Assembly: GCF_001435235.1 (NCBI RefSeq)
Contig: NZ_AZGB01000016.1
Location: forward strand, 400,459-450,486
DNA length: 50,028 nt
Direction of reading: 5' to 3'
Source: Liquorilactobacillus ghanensis DSM 18630
GTDB lineage: Bacteria; Bacillota; Bacilli; Lactobacillales; Lactobacillaceae
Shown here: positions 1 through 8,088 of the stretch, piece after piece
Layout of the letters: each line of letters opens with the position of its first letter
How positions within the stretch are numbered: the first letter of the stretch is position 1
Program-made: the position numbers and the translations under genes
Notes under the pieces: generated by a model
The model's input: only the letters and a program-made list of their open reading frames with translations
Database searches by the model: none
What the model was told of the DNA's origin: nothing

Positions 1-1
1 T

Positions 2-334
2 GGATCGATGCTGTCATTTCAAGGTGGAAAGTTTATCCCATCATATACTGCTTCCAAGCATGGAGTAGCCGGATTAACCAAATCATTTGCCAGTGAGCTG
101 GGAGCTTATAATATTCAAGTAAATGCGATTGCACCAGGATACATCAAAACAGCCAATACAGCTCCGATTCGCGCAGACAAGGCTCGTAACCAAGAAATAT
201 TGGATCGGATTCCAGCAGGTCATTGGGCAGAACCACATGAATTAATGGGAGTAGCTGTTTTCTTGGCCAGCAAAGCTTCCGACTATGTCAGCGGTCACAT
301 TTTAGCAGTTGATGGTGGTTATCTGGTTAGGTAA
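2..334 (+). CDS. kduD: 2-dehydro-3-deoxy-D-gluconate 5-dehydrogenase (KduD), C-terminal part
   Basis: This is the last 110 codons of a short-chain dehydrogenase whose start lies before the window. The reading frame is open from base 2. The active-site YTASK motif (Tyr-x-x-x-Lys) is present, followed by the NAIAPGYIKTANT segment, the EILDRIPAGHW segment and the ending SGHILAVDGGYLVR, which together are characteristic of KduD rather than of other SDRs. KduD reduces 5-keto-4-deoxyuronate-derived 2,5-diketo-3-deoxygluconate to KDG in the degradation of unsaturated uronides from pectin or glycosaminoglycans. The gene is followed by a strong terminator, so it closes an upstream operon. KduD fits the KDG kinase and aldolase genes that follow. 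Confidence 0.88.
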   Translation, partial: GSMLSFQGGKFIPSYTASKHGVAGLTKSFASELGAYNIQVNAIAPGYIKTANTAPIRADKARNQEILDRIPAGHWAEPHELMGVAVFLASKASDYVSGHILAVDGGYLVR

Positions 335-424
335 AATACGATTAAATAGTAAGCTTATTATTTAATAGAATAATTAATTTTATTCGTATAACCAATTTAG
401 AGATTTAAGCAAATAGGTGTAGGG

Positions 425-459
425 GCGAGTATCCGATAATGGGGATATTCGCTTTTTTT
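425..459 (+). terminator. Rho-independent terminator after kduD
   Basis: A 10-bp stem (GCGAGTATCC pairing with GGATATTCGC, one G-U pair) has an 8-nt loop and is followed by seven T residues. It ends the kduD transcript about 90 bases after the stop codon. Confidence 0.85.
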
Positions 460-684
460 AATAAAATTTTCTGAGTGGTTTTCAAACCTGTAACTAAAAT
501 AGATAGTCAATGAGTAAAGTTTGTTTGCTCAGTTTAGATACTTGAAAGTAGATATTGCTCTTTAAATCACATTACATTTTCCAAATTGAACATTTAAAAT
601 ATAAAATAAAAAGTGGTGATTAATGTTAGGTAGATGTTTTGTTTAACAAGCTTGAATCTAAATGTTATTTTAGAGTGGATTTCA

Positions 685-698
685 AGTTAACGTTATCA
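685..698. promoter_or_regulatory. LacI-family-type operator upstream of kdgK (site 1)
   Basis: AGTTAACGTTATCA is a near-palindrome centred on CG. It closely resembles TGTTAACGATAACA upstream of uxaB. It also differs from the cre consensus WGNAANCGNWNNCW at only one position, so either the local LacI-family regulator or CcpA could bind. This is inference from sequence. Confidence 0.5.
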
Positions 699-771
699 TT
701 AATTTTGAATTTTTCAAAAAAACACTACACAAAACTAGTATATAGTGTTATTATTTAACCGTTGGATAGGC

Positions 772-789
772 TTTGTTCACGTGAACAAA
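772..789. promoter_or_regulatory. Perfect 18-bp palindromic operator upstream of kdgK (site 2)
   Basis: TTTGTTCACGTGAACAAA is a perfect palindrome ending just before the ribosome binding site of kdgK. Its CG centre and TGTT/AACA ends match the other operator-like sites of the uronate region. It fits a LacI-family operator, most simply for the regulator encoded at 2520-3548. It departs from a cre site at three positions. Confidence 0.65.
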
Positions 790-806
790 AGGAGGGGTAA
801 AATGTA

Positions 807-1757
807 ATGCCAGAATTTTTGTCGATTGGAGAGCCTTTAGTTGTTTTTGCAGCAGAAGATAAGGATCAATCGCTTGTTGAAGCTGAAAGTTTTAAGAAAT
901 ATGTTGCTGGAGCTGAGTTGAATGTTTGTTTAGGTTTGAGTAAATTAAATAATATTGTGCATTATGTATCAATGTTAGGCCGAGATCCATTTGGTGAGTT
1001 TATTATTGATAGTATTCAACGCAGTAAGATAAAAACTGATTATATTTCTTTGACAGATAAGTATAAAACAGGTTTTTATTTTAAAAATAAGGTCTCAACA
1101 GGTGATCCGAATACTTTTTATTTTCGTGCTGGTTCAGCCGCTTCGCATTTTGATGCTGCAAAGATAAGTCAAATTGATTTTAGTAACTTGAAAGTGATCC
1201 ATGTGACTGGAATTTTTGCTGCTTTGTCTTCAGAAAACATGAAAGCGCTCTTAGAATTAGAAAATTTTGCTAATAATCGAAATATTATGCTTACTTTTGA
1301 CCCTAATTTGCGACCAGCGTTGTGGAAAAATCAATCAACAATGATTCGGGCAACTAATCATTTAGCAGCTAATGCTACAGTAGTTATGCCGGGAATCAAT
1401 GAAGCAGAGATTTTAATGGGCAGCCGCGATCCTAAAGCAATTGCTGAGTTTTATCTGAAAAGAAAGCGAACGCAAATCGTTGTGATCAAGTTAGGTGCTA
1501 AAGGTGCTTATTTTCAGACAAAGCAAGGAAGTTCAGGATTTATACCAGGTTATAAAGTTAATACTGTCGTTGACACTGTAGGAGCTGGTGATGGTTTTGC
1601 GGTTGGCTTTATTCATGGAATCTTGAATAGCTGTTCATTACAGCAAGCAATCAGTTATGGGAATGCGATCGGTGCAATGGCGGTAACATCCGAAGGCGAT
1701 AATGACGGTTATCCAGATTTGAAACAATTAAGTAGGTTTTTAAATAGCAATCAATAA
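807..1757 (+). CDS. kdgK: 2-keto-3-deoxygluconate kinase (PfkB family), copy 1
   Basis: This 316-residue ribokinase/PfkB-fold sugar kinase phosphorylates KDG to 2-keto-3-deoxy-6-phosphogluconate with ATP in the cytoplasm. The N-terminal sugar-binding region begins SIGEPLVVFA, the middle has DPNLRPALW, and the C-terminal signature DTVGAGDGFAVGF holds the catalytic Asp and anion hole. It is the first gene after the double operator and lies 13 bases upstream of kdgA. The start is ATG at 807. The strong GGAGGGG at 791-797 is nearer to an ATG at 802 that is immediately followed by a stop (ATGTAATG), so initiation geometry is unusual. A paralogue lies at 10242-11210. Confidence 0.85.
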   Translation: MPEFLSIGEPLVVFAAEDKDQSLVEAESFKKYVAGAELNVCLGLSKLNNIVHYVSMLGRDPFGEFIIDSIQRSKIKTDYISLTDKYKTGFYFKNKVSTGDPNTFYFRAGSAASHFDAAKISQIDFSNLKVIHVTGIFAALSSENMKALLELENFANNRNIMLTFDPNLRPALWKNQSTMIRATNHLAANATVVMPGINEAEILMGSRDPKAIAEFYLKRKRTQIVVIKLGAKGAYFQTKQGSSGFIPGYKVNTVVDTVGAGDGFAVGFIHGILNSCSLQQAISYGNAIGAMAVTSEGDNDGYPDLKQLSRFLNSNQ

Positions 1758-1770
1758 AGGAGATGGTTTT

Positions 1771-2421
1771 TTGTTGAAAAAAGTTACGATTCTTGAAAAA
1801 ATTGTTGCATCCGGTATTGTGGCGGTTATTCGCGGCGAAAGTCCACAAAAAGCAGCTAAAACTGCCGAAGCAGTAATTAAAGGCGGGGTCAAGGGAATTG
1901 AACTGACTTTTACTGTTCCACAAATTGATAAGGTAATTGCTGAGCTCAGTAATAAGTATCACGATAGTGAGGTTGCCGTTGGGGCTGGGACAGTTCTTGA
2001 TGCAACTTCGGCTCGAATTGCGATTCTGGCAGGAGCAGAATTCATCGTTAGTCCAAGTTTCAATGTTGAAGTTGCCAAAATTTGTAATTTATATCAAATA
2101 CCGTATGTACCAGGGTGCATGACAGTGACTGAGGTTCAAACGGCTTTATCATACGGTGTAGATATTATTAAATTATTTCCCGGCAGCGTAACCGGTTCGA
2201 AAATGATTAACGCGATTCATGGTCCTCTTCCGGATGTCAGCATCATGCCAACTGGTGGTGTTTCACTTGATAATATGGAGGATTGGTTTAAAGCCGGAGC
2301 AATTGTTGTTGGAACCGGCAGCAATCTGACCGGGGCAGCGGATCAAGATGATTTTGAAACAGTTACTACTATGGCCGAAAAGTATACTTCAAAGCTGACT
2401 GAATTACGCAGAAACGCTTAA
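1771..2421 (+). CDS. kdgA: KDPG/KHG aldolase
   Basis: This 216-residue class I aldolase splits 2-keto-3-deoxy-6-phosphogluconate into pyruvate and glyceraldehyde-3-phosphate. The KGIELTFTVP segment supplies the catalytic Glu. VGAGTVLD is the phosphate/substrate loop, and IIKLFPGS contains the Schiff-base lysine. PTGGVSLDN closes the phosphate site. The length is typical for the Eda family. The start is a TTG (1771, or the next TTG at 1774), set by AAAGGAG at 1757-1763, because no in-frame ATG fits. It follows kdgK directly and is cotranscribed with it. Confidence 0.9.
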   Translation: MLKKVTILEKIVASGIVAVIRGESPQKAAKTAEAVIKGGVKGIELTFTVPQIDKVIAELSNKYHDSEVAVGAGTVLDATSARIAILAGAEFIVSPSFNVEVAKICNLYQIPYVPGCMTVTEVQTALSYGVDIIKLFPGSVTGSKMINAIHGPLPDVSIMPTGGVSLDNMEDWFKAGAIVVGTGSNLTGAADQDDFETVTTMAEKYTSKLTELRRNA

Positions 2422-2519
2422 TAATAGTATTAAATTCTGCTTCTTTTCCCCTAAATTGTGGTAAATTAATATTATTGAAATCATTTAACATAGTGGGAAA
2501 CTATGAGGAGAAGAGAAGC

Positions 2520-3548
2520 ATGAAAAAGGAAAATTTAGATCGAACGACAATTAAGACAATTGCAAAAGCAGCTGGTGTTTCACATACAACTGTCTCAAGG
2601 GCTTTGAATGACAGTCCTTTGGTCAAACCGCAAACAAAGTTAAAAATAAAAAGGTTGGCTGATGAAATGGGATATATACCGGATATAAATGCTAAGGGCT
2701 TAGTTTCAAATAAAGCTTATGTGGTCGGAATTTATTTTTCACGCTTACAATCGGGAACTTCATCAAACTTTTTGGCAGAGTCAATTCGCCAAGTAAAAAA
2801 ATTATTAGCTGATTATACATTGGCAATTAATGGAATTGATTTGATGCCAAATGAAAATGCAATGTTAAGAAATGGTAAACCAGATGGTGCTTTATTTATA
2901 AGCCAGTGTGAAAATGATGATTCTTACATTCAACATATGCGTGATAATGGAGTTCCGGTAGTTGTAATTAATCGGAAAACTAAAGTAGCGGGGGTAACAA
3001 ATGTTGTTCCAGATGAATATCATGGTGTTTTTCAAGCAATTGAGTATGCGATTCGGCTAGGACACAAAAAATTCGGCTTGATCAAAGGAACGCCTAAATT
3101 TACCTCAACTCATTACCGCGAACAGGGTTTTCGTGATGCAATTGCTAAGCACCCTGAGGCAAAAGTTGTTGAACAGGCAGTTATTGATGGCAATTATTCA
3201 CGTGAGAGTGGTTTTCATGCCATGAATAAGATCTTAATGAATAGCGAGTTTCCAAGTTTGGTATTTTGTTCAAATGATGAAACAGCTGCCGGGGCAATTA
3301 AATCATGCCAAAAGTTTGGGTTGCAGGTTCCAACTGACATTTCTTTAATGGGTTTTGATAACGCTGATTATGCTAAATTTATGGTTCCAGGTTTAACGAC
3401 AATTTATAAACCAGTTGACGAGATTACCAGAATTGGAGTAGAGCAGCTAAAAGATCTGATGGAAGGCAATTCTAAAAGTGATCAAGCACTAAAAAAAATT
3501 GTTACCACTGAATTAATTATTCGTGATTCAGTAGCTGATTTACGTTAA
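2520..3548 (+). CDS. LacI-family regulator of the hexuronate genes
   Basis: This is a 342-residue regulator. An N-terminal helix-turn-helix (TIKTIAKAAGVSHTTVSRAL) and hinge helix are followed by a periplasmic-binding-protein-like effector domain ending in TELIIRDS. The start was placed at ATG 2520 because GAGGAGA (2503-2509) lies just upstream. An in-frame ATG at 2475 has no Shine-Dalgarno. It sits between kdgK-kdgA and uxaB-uxaA-uxaC, and similar palindromes precede both groups, so it is the likely local repressor (KdgR/UxuR-like role). The effector is probably KDG or a uronate, which the sequence does not prove. Confidence 0.82.
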   Translation: MKKENLDRTTIKTIAKAAGVSHTTVSRALNDSPLVKPQTKLKIKRLADEMGYIPDINAKGLVSNKAYVVGIYFSRLQSGTSSNFLAESIRQVKKLLADYTLAINGIDLMPNENAMLRNGKPDGALFISQCENDDSYIQHMRDNGVPVVVINRKTKVAGVTNVVPDEYHGVFQAIEYAIRLGHKKFGLIKGTPKFTSTHYREQGFRDAIAKHPEAKVVEQAVIDGNYSRESGFHAMNKILMNSEFPSLVFCSNDETAAGAIKSCQKFGLQVPTDISLMGFDNADYAKFMVPGLTTIYKPVDEITRIGVEQLKDLMEGNSKSDQALKKIVTTELIIRDSVADLR

Positions 3549-3587
3549 TTGGATTTTTTAAATAAATAGTATTTGGTTTGAAATGAA

Positions 3588-3601
3588 TGTTAACGATAAC
3601 A
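3588..3601. promoter_or_regulatory. LacI-family-type operator upstream of uxaB
   Basis: TGTTAACGATAACA has symmetrical TGTTA/TAACA arms around a CG centre and lies about 20 bases before the uxaB start. It is the same kind of site as those before kdgK. It is also one mismatch from a cre site. Confidence 0.6.
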
Positions 3602-3622
3602 TAATATTATGGAGGGATTTAT

Positions 3623-5038
3623 ATGAAGCGTTTAGATAATAGCTTTAGAAAATTGGATAAATTTCCAACAAAAGTAATTCAGTTTGGGGAAGGAAATTTT
3701 TTACGGGCTTTTATTGATTGGCAGATTCAGCAAATGAATAAGCAGGGACTTTTCAAAGGTGGAGTCAAGATTGTTCAACCATTGCCAAAGGGAATGACGA
3801 AGAATCTTGATCAGCAAGATGATTTGTATACCGTTTTGTTGGAAGGGGTTCTAAATGGGAAAAAGTATCAAAGTCATGAAATTATTGAAAGCGTTAACGG
3901 TACAGTTCGCCCATATGATGATTATGATGAGTATTTGAAATTAGCTGAAGATGATAATATTGAAGTTATTTTCTCTAATACAACTGAGGCCGGGATTGCT
4001 TTTGATCAAGCAGATAAATTAAGCGATCGACCGCAAAATTCGTATCCGGGTAAACTGACGGCATTGCTTTACCATCGGTTTGAATTAGGCAAACGGGGCT
4101 TTCATATTATTCCTTGTGAATTAATTAACCATAATGGTGATCAGTTAAAGAAAATTGTTTTGCAATATGCTGATCTTTGGAAGTTAGGTCAGAAATTTGT
4201 TGATTGGATTAACAATGATAATAAATTCTATTCAACTTTAGTTGATCGGATTGTTCCGGGATATCCGCGTGATCGGGCAGCTGATTTAGAAAAAGAATGG
4301 GGCTATCTTGATCAAATGATGGTTAAAACCGAACCGTTTTTGATCTTTGTTTTAGAGGGCAGTCAAGCAATCAATGATGTTTTGCCATTGAAGCAAGCGG
4401 GAATTAATTTTGTAGTTACAAATGATATGCAACCTTATCGGAATCGAAAAGTTTCCATTTTGAATGGTCCGCATACGACAATGTCACCGATTGCCCGGTT
4501 AGCTGGAATTGAAACAGTTGGTGAAGTAATGAAAGACAAGGATTTCTATAAGTTTATTAATGATGAGATGTATCAAGAAATTATTCCAACAGTTGCTTTG
4601 CCGAAAAAGGAACTAGAGGACTACGCTGAAGGAATCAAAGAAAGATTTGAAAATCCTTATGTTAAACATCAACTAAGTGCAATTGCTTTAAATAGTATTT
4701 CAAAATTTGCAGCTCGATTGTTACCAACATTAAAGCGCTATGTAGCTAAGAATCAGCAATTGCCAAAACGCATTGTATTGGCCCTGGCAGCTTACTTGAA
4801 AATTTATCGTGGCGAGGCTGATTTTGAACCCAGTGATACAGCAGAAGTATTAGCAGCCTTTAAAAAAATTACGGCCGATGAAAATTATGTTCATGAAGCT
4901 TTAAGTAATTCTGAATTCTGGGGAGAAGACTTGACTTTGATTCCAGGACTTGAAGATCTAGTAAACAAATATCTAACCGAAATTGATGAAAAAGGCACGC
5001 GAGCAATTGTTGCGGAAATTAATGCTGACGCCAAGTAA
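3623..5038 (+). CDS. uxaB: Tagaturonate reductase (altronate oxidoreductase)
   Basis: This 471-residue protein is of the mannitol dehydrogenase/polyol long-chain dehydrogenase family. It reduces tagaturonate to D-altronate with NAD(P)H. The N-terminal IQFGEGNFLRAF is the nucleotide-binding start typical of UxaB/UxuB. EVIFSNTTEAGI, FHIIPCELINHNG and the later RKVSILNGPHT are family segments, the Lys/Asn/His of which form the active site. The choice of UxaB over mannonate reductase UxuB rests on its operon with uxaA and uxaC and the absence of uxuA. The ATG at 3623 has GGAGGG upstream. It starts the uxaBAC operon. Confidence 0.85.
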   Translation: MKRLDNSFRKLDKFPTKVIQFGEGNFLRAFIDWQIQQMNKQGLFKGGVKIVQPLPKGMTKNLDQQDDLYTVLLEGVLNGKKYQSHEIIESVNGTVRPYDDYDEYLKLAEDDNIEVIFSNTTEAGIAFDQADKLSDRPQNSYPGKLTALLYHRFELGKRGFHIIPCELINHNGDQLKKIVLQYADLWKLGQKFVDWINNDNKFYSTLVDRIVPGYPRDRAADLEKEWGYLDQMMVKTEPFLIFVLEGSQAINDVLPLKQAGINFVVTNDMQPYRNRKVSILNGPHTTMSPIARLAGIETVGEVMKDKDFYKFINDEMYQEIIPTVALPKKELEDYAEGIKERFENPYVKHQLSAIALNSISKFAARLLPTLKRYVAKNQQLPKRIVLALAAYLKIYRGEADFEPSDTAEVLAAFKKITADENYVHEALSNSEFWGEDLTLIPGLEDLVNKYLTEIDEKGTRAIVAEINADAK

Positions 5039-5064
5039 AGCTAATAATACGAGGAGGAAAAGGC

Positions 5065-6570
5065 ATGAATCAATTTGTCATTTTGAATGCTAACGATATG
5101 GTAGCAGTTGCTCTGCAAGATATCAAAGCCGGTACTATTCTAGAAACTCCCAAAGGAAAAATTCAAGTTACAGAAGATATTACCCGTGGTCATAAAATTG
5201 CCTTACAAGACATTGCTGCAGGTGAAAGCATTAGCAAATATGGTTTTCCTATTGGGCATGCAACGCAAGATATTAAAAAAGGTGAGCATGTTCATGTGCA
5301 TAATTTGGCTACTAATTTATCTGGCGAGCTCAGCTATACTTATGAGCCAAAGCAATATACTAATCCGTATGCGAAATTACCACAGGATCAGCGAACTTTT
5401 ATGGGGTATAAACGTGCTAATGGCAAAGTTGGTATCCGTAATGATTTATATATTATTCCAACGGTTGGCTGTATTAATCCATTGTTAGATGCGATTGTTC
5501 AGCAATTTAAAGCCTACTATCCAGATAATGGGGCTTTTGATAATGTAGTTGTACTGAAACATCCATATGGCTGTTCGCAATTAGGCGACGATTTTGAACA
5601 AACACGTAAAATTTTGGTAGATGCAGCAATGCATCCGAATGCCGGTGGCGTATTGATTTTCGGATTGGGTTGTGAAAATAACCAAATGGATGGGATGATC
5701 GAAGAGTTAAAGAAACGCGGCGGTTATGATCCTACTCGCATCAAGTTCTTAGTAGCTCAGGAAGTTGATGATGAGATCGGTACAGCAGTTGAGATGTTGA
5801 ATGAATTAAATGCAGCTGCTGAACAAGATCACCGTGTAGAGCTGCCATTGAGTGAATTAAAGATAGGCCTAAAATGCGGTGGCTCTGATGGCTTGTCAGG
5901 AGTTACTGGAAATCCGTTATTGGGACGTTTATCAGATTTTATCAACCATCAAGGTGGTTCAACTGTTTTGACCGAGGTTCCCGAGATGTTCGGAGCCGAA
6001 AAGATTTTGATGTCACGTGCTAAAGATGAAGCGACTTTTGAAAAAATTGTATCACTGATCAATAATTTTAAAGCATACTTTGAAAGCTTTAATCAACCAA
6101 TTTATGAAAATCCTTCACCAGGTAATAAAGCTGGTGGTATCTCAACTTTAGAGGATAAGTCTTTAGGTTGTACACAAAAATCAGGAACTGCACCAGTTAA
6201 TGATGTTTTGCAATATGGTCAAAAAATCAAGAGTCATGGTTTGTCACTGTTACAAGCGCCAGGAAATGATCTGGTTTCATCTTCAGCGTTAGCTTCGGCT
6301 GATTGTCAGATGGTTTTGTTTACCACCGGACGTGGGACACCGTTTGCAACCTATGTGCCAACTGTGAAAGTATCTTCTAATTCATATATTGCAACGAAAA
6401 AACCGCGTTGGATTGATTTCAATGCTGGAAAACTAATGGACGAGTCGATGGATCAGCTGGCTGATGAATTTATTCAATATATTATTGATGTTGCCAGTGG
6501 TCGGAAGACGAATAATGAGAAATACGATATTCACGGCTTAGCTATTTTTAAAATTGGAGTAACCGAGTAA
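5065..6570 (+). CDS. uxaA: Altronate dehydratase
   Basis: This 501-residue enzyme dehydrates D-altronate to 2-keto-3-deoxygluconate, using a metal such as iron. An N-terminal SAF-like domain (about residues 5-90) precedes the large UxaA/GarD catalytic domain. The catalytic domain has VGIRNDLYIIPTVGCIN, HPYGCSQLGDD and GLKCGGSDGLSG, with the conserved Cys and His residues of the family. Full length, fused two-domain form. It lies 26 bases after uxaB with GAGGAGG before the ATG. Its product feeds the KDG kinases in this window. Confidence 0.92.
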   Translation: MNQFVILNANDMVAVALQDIKAGTILETPKGKIQVTEDITRGHKIALQDIAAGESISKYGFPIGHATQDIKKGEHVHVHNLATNLSGELSYTYEPKQYTNPYAKLPQDQRTFMGYKRANGKVGIRNDLYIIPTVGCINPLLDAIVQQFKAYYPDNGAFDNVVVLKHPYGCSQLGDDFEQTRKILVDAAMHPNAGGVLIFGLGCENNQMDGMIEELKKRGGYDPTRIKFLVAQEVDDEIGTAVEMLNELNAAAEQDHRVELPLSELKIGLKCGGSDGLSGVTGNPLLGRLSDFINHQGGSTVLTEVPEMFGAEKILMSRAKDEATFEKIVSLINNFKAYFESFNQPIYENPSPGNKAGGISTLEDKSLGCTQKSGTAPVNDVLQYGQKIKSHGLSLLQAPGNDLVSSSALASADCQMVLFTTGRGTPFATYVPTVKVSSNSYIATKKPRWIDFNAGKLMDESMDQLADEFIQYIIDVASGRKTNNEKYDIHGLAIFKIGVTE

Positions 6571-6593
6571 AAATAAAAAAGGAGTGTTGTTTT

Positions 6594-8012
6594 ATGTTTT
6601 TAAATGATGATTTTCTATTAACAACCGATACTGCCAAGAAGTTATTTCATAACTACGCGGAAAAAATGCCGATTATCGACTATCATTGCCATTTAAATCC
6701 AGTTGAAATTTATGAAAACAAAAATTTTGCTAATTTAACCGAGGCGTGGCTGGTTTCTGGAACTTACGGCGATCATTACAAATGGCGTTTGGAACGGGCT
6801 AATGGAATTCCAGAACGTTTGATTACTGGGGATGCCGATCCGTATGAAAAGTTTTTAGCTTGGGCTAAGACAATGGAACGTTCGGTTGGTAATCCGCTTT
6901 ATGAATGGACCCATATTGAATTGCGGCGTTTCTTTGGGATTACCACCTTGCTTAACACGACGACTGCTCCAGAAATTTGGCGCAAATGTAACGCAATGCT
7001 GGCACAACCGGAATTCAAACGGCGTGAATTAATCAAACGTTTCAATGTGCGGGTAGTTTGTACGACTGATGATCCAATTGATGATTTGCGCTATCAGATT
7101 GCTTTGCAAAAAGAAGAAAAAGCATTTAAAGTTTTACCGGCTTTTAGACCTGATAAAATTTTGAATATTCAAAAGAAAACTTATAGTGGGTATGTTGTAA
7201 AGTTGGCAAAAGTTGCTGATATGCCGATCAAAACATTTACTGATGTTGTGGCTGCTTTGCAAAAACGGATCGACTTCTTTGATAAGCACGGCAGTAAATT
7301 AGCTGATCACGCATTAGATACTGTTAGTTATGAGGATGCAACTGCTACTGAATTGGACCAGATTGTTGCTAAAGCACTTGCTGATGAAGCTTTGTCAGAT
7401 CATGAAATTGCTCAGTATCAGACAGCGTTAATTAAAGCTTTAATGCGAATCTATCATGCAAAGGATTGGACAATGCAATTTCATATTCATGCTTTCCGTG
7501 ATTTGAATGCAGGTATGTTTGAAAAAGTTGGACCAGATACTGGTTATGATGGGATGAATGATCGCCCGATTATGGACAGCTTAGCTGAATTGTTTGAATC
7601 AATGGAAAAAGAAGATGCTATTCCACGGACGATCTTATATTCGTTGAATTCAAAAGACTGGTTACCATTGATCACTATGATGGGCTGCTATCAAAAAGAT
7701 ATTCGGCAAAAATTGCAGCTAGGTGCTGGCTGGTGGTTCAATGATACCCGGACTAAGATGCGTGAACAATTGGATGATTTTGCCAATGAAAGTTGTTTGC
7801 CAAACTTTGTTGGTATGCTGACTGATTCACGAAGCTTTTTATCATATCCGCGGCATGAGTATTTCCGGCGGGTACTTTGTGAATGGCTTGGTGAAATGGT
7901 TGAACGCGGCCAAGTACCGGATGATGAAGAAATGCTGGGCAAGATGGTCGAAGATATTTCATATAATAATGCCCACGACTGGTTCCATTTTTTTGATGAT
8001 GAATTCAAGTAA
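6594..8012 (+). CDS. uxaC: Glucuronate (uronate) isomerase
   Basis: This 472-residue amidohydrolase-fold enzyme isomerises D-galacturonate to tagaturonate and D-glucuronate to fructuronate. MPIIDYHCHLNP carries the metal-binding His-x-His. VVCTTDDPIDDL, MQFHIHAFRDLN and FVGMLTDSRSFLSYPRHEYFR are hallmark UxaC segments. The length matches the family. It is the third gene of uxaBAC, 23 bases after uxaA, and is followed by a terminator. With uxaB and uxaA but no uxuAB nearby, the pathway served is galacturonate. Confidence 0.95.
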   Translation: MFLNDDFLLTTDTAKKLFHNYAEKMPIIDYHCHLNPVEIYENKNFANLTEAWLVSGTYGDHYKWRLERANGIPERLITGDADPYEKFLAWAKTMERSVGNPLYEWTHIELRRFFGITTLLNTTTAPEIWRKCNAMLAQPEFKRRELIKRFNVRVVCTTDDPIDDLRYQIALQKEEKAFKVLPAFRPDKILNIQKKTYSGYVVKLAKVADMPIKTFTDVVAALQKRIDFFDKHGSKLADHALDTVSYEDATATELDQIVAKALADEALSDHEIAQYQTALIKALMRIYHAKDWTMQFHIHAFRDLNAGMFEKVGPDTGYDGMNDRPIMDSLAELFESMEKEDAIPRTILYSLNSKDWLPLITMMGCYQKDIRQKLQLGAGWWFNDTRTKMREQLDDFANESCLPNFVGMLTDSRSFLSYPRHEYFRRVLCEWLGEMVERGQVPDDEEMLGKMVEDISYNNAHDWFHFFDDEFK

Positions 8013-8022
8013 ATCAAGTGAG

Positions 8023-8063
8023 ACTAAAGAGGGTTATTGAGTTGACCCTCTTTAGTTGTTTTT
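8023..8063 (+). terminator. Terminator after uxaC
   Basis: A 12-bp perfect stem (ACTAAAGAGGGT with ACCCTCTTTAGT), a 10-nt loop and a following T-rich run. The next gene starts only 25 bases later without an obvious promoter, so partial read-through is likely. Confidence 0.85.
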
Positions 8064-8088
8064 AAAAGGAAAATGGAGATGAAGCATT

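Larger units (their letters stand above)
460..806. other. Regulatory intergenic region upstream of kdgK
   Basis: No gene is visible here. It is AT-rich and carries two operator-like palindromes (listed separately). It also has an inverted repeat with 7-bp arms, AACACTA at 721-727 and TAGTGTT at 743-749, flanking a TATATAGT segment that could be the -10 region. No convincing -35 box could be fixed. Confidence 0.5.

Noticed and set aside
7691-8017. Minus-strand ORF at the end of uxaC
   Set aside because: A shadow of uxaC, overlapping its terminator and lacking a start signal.
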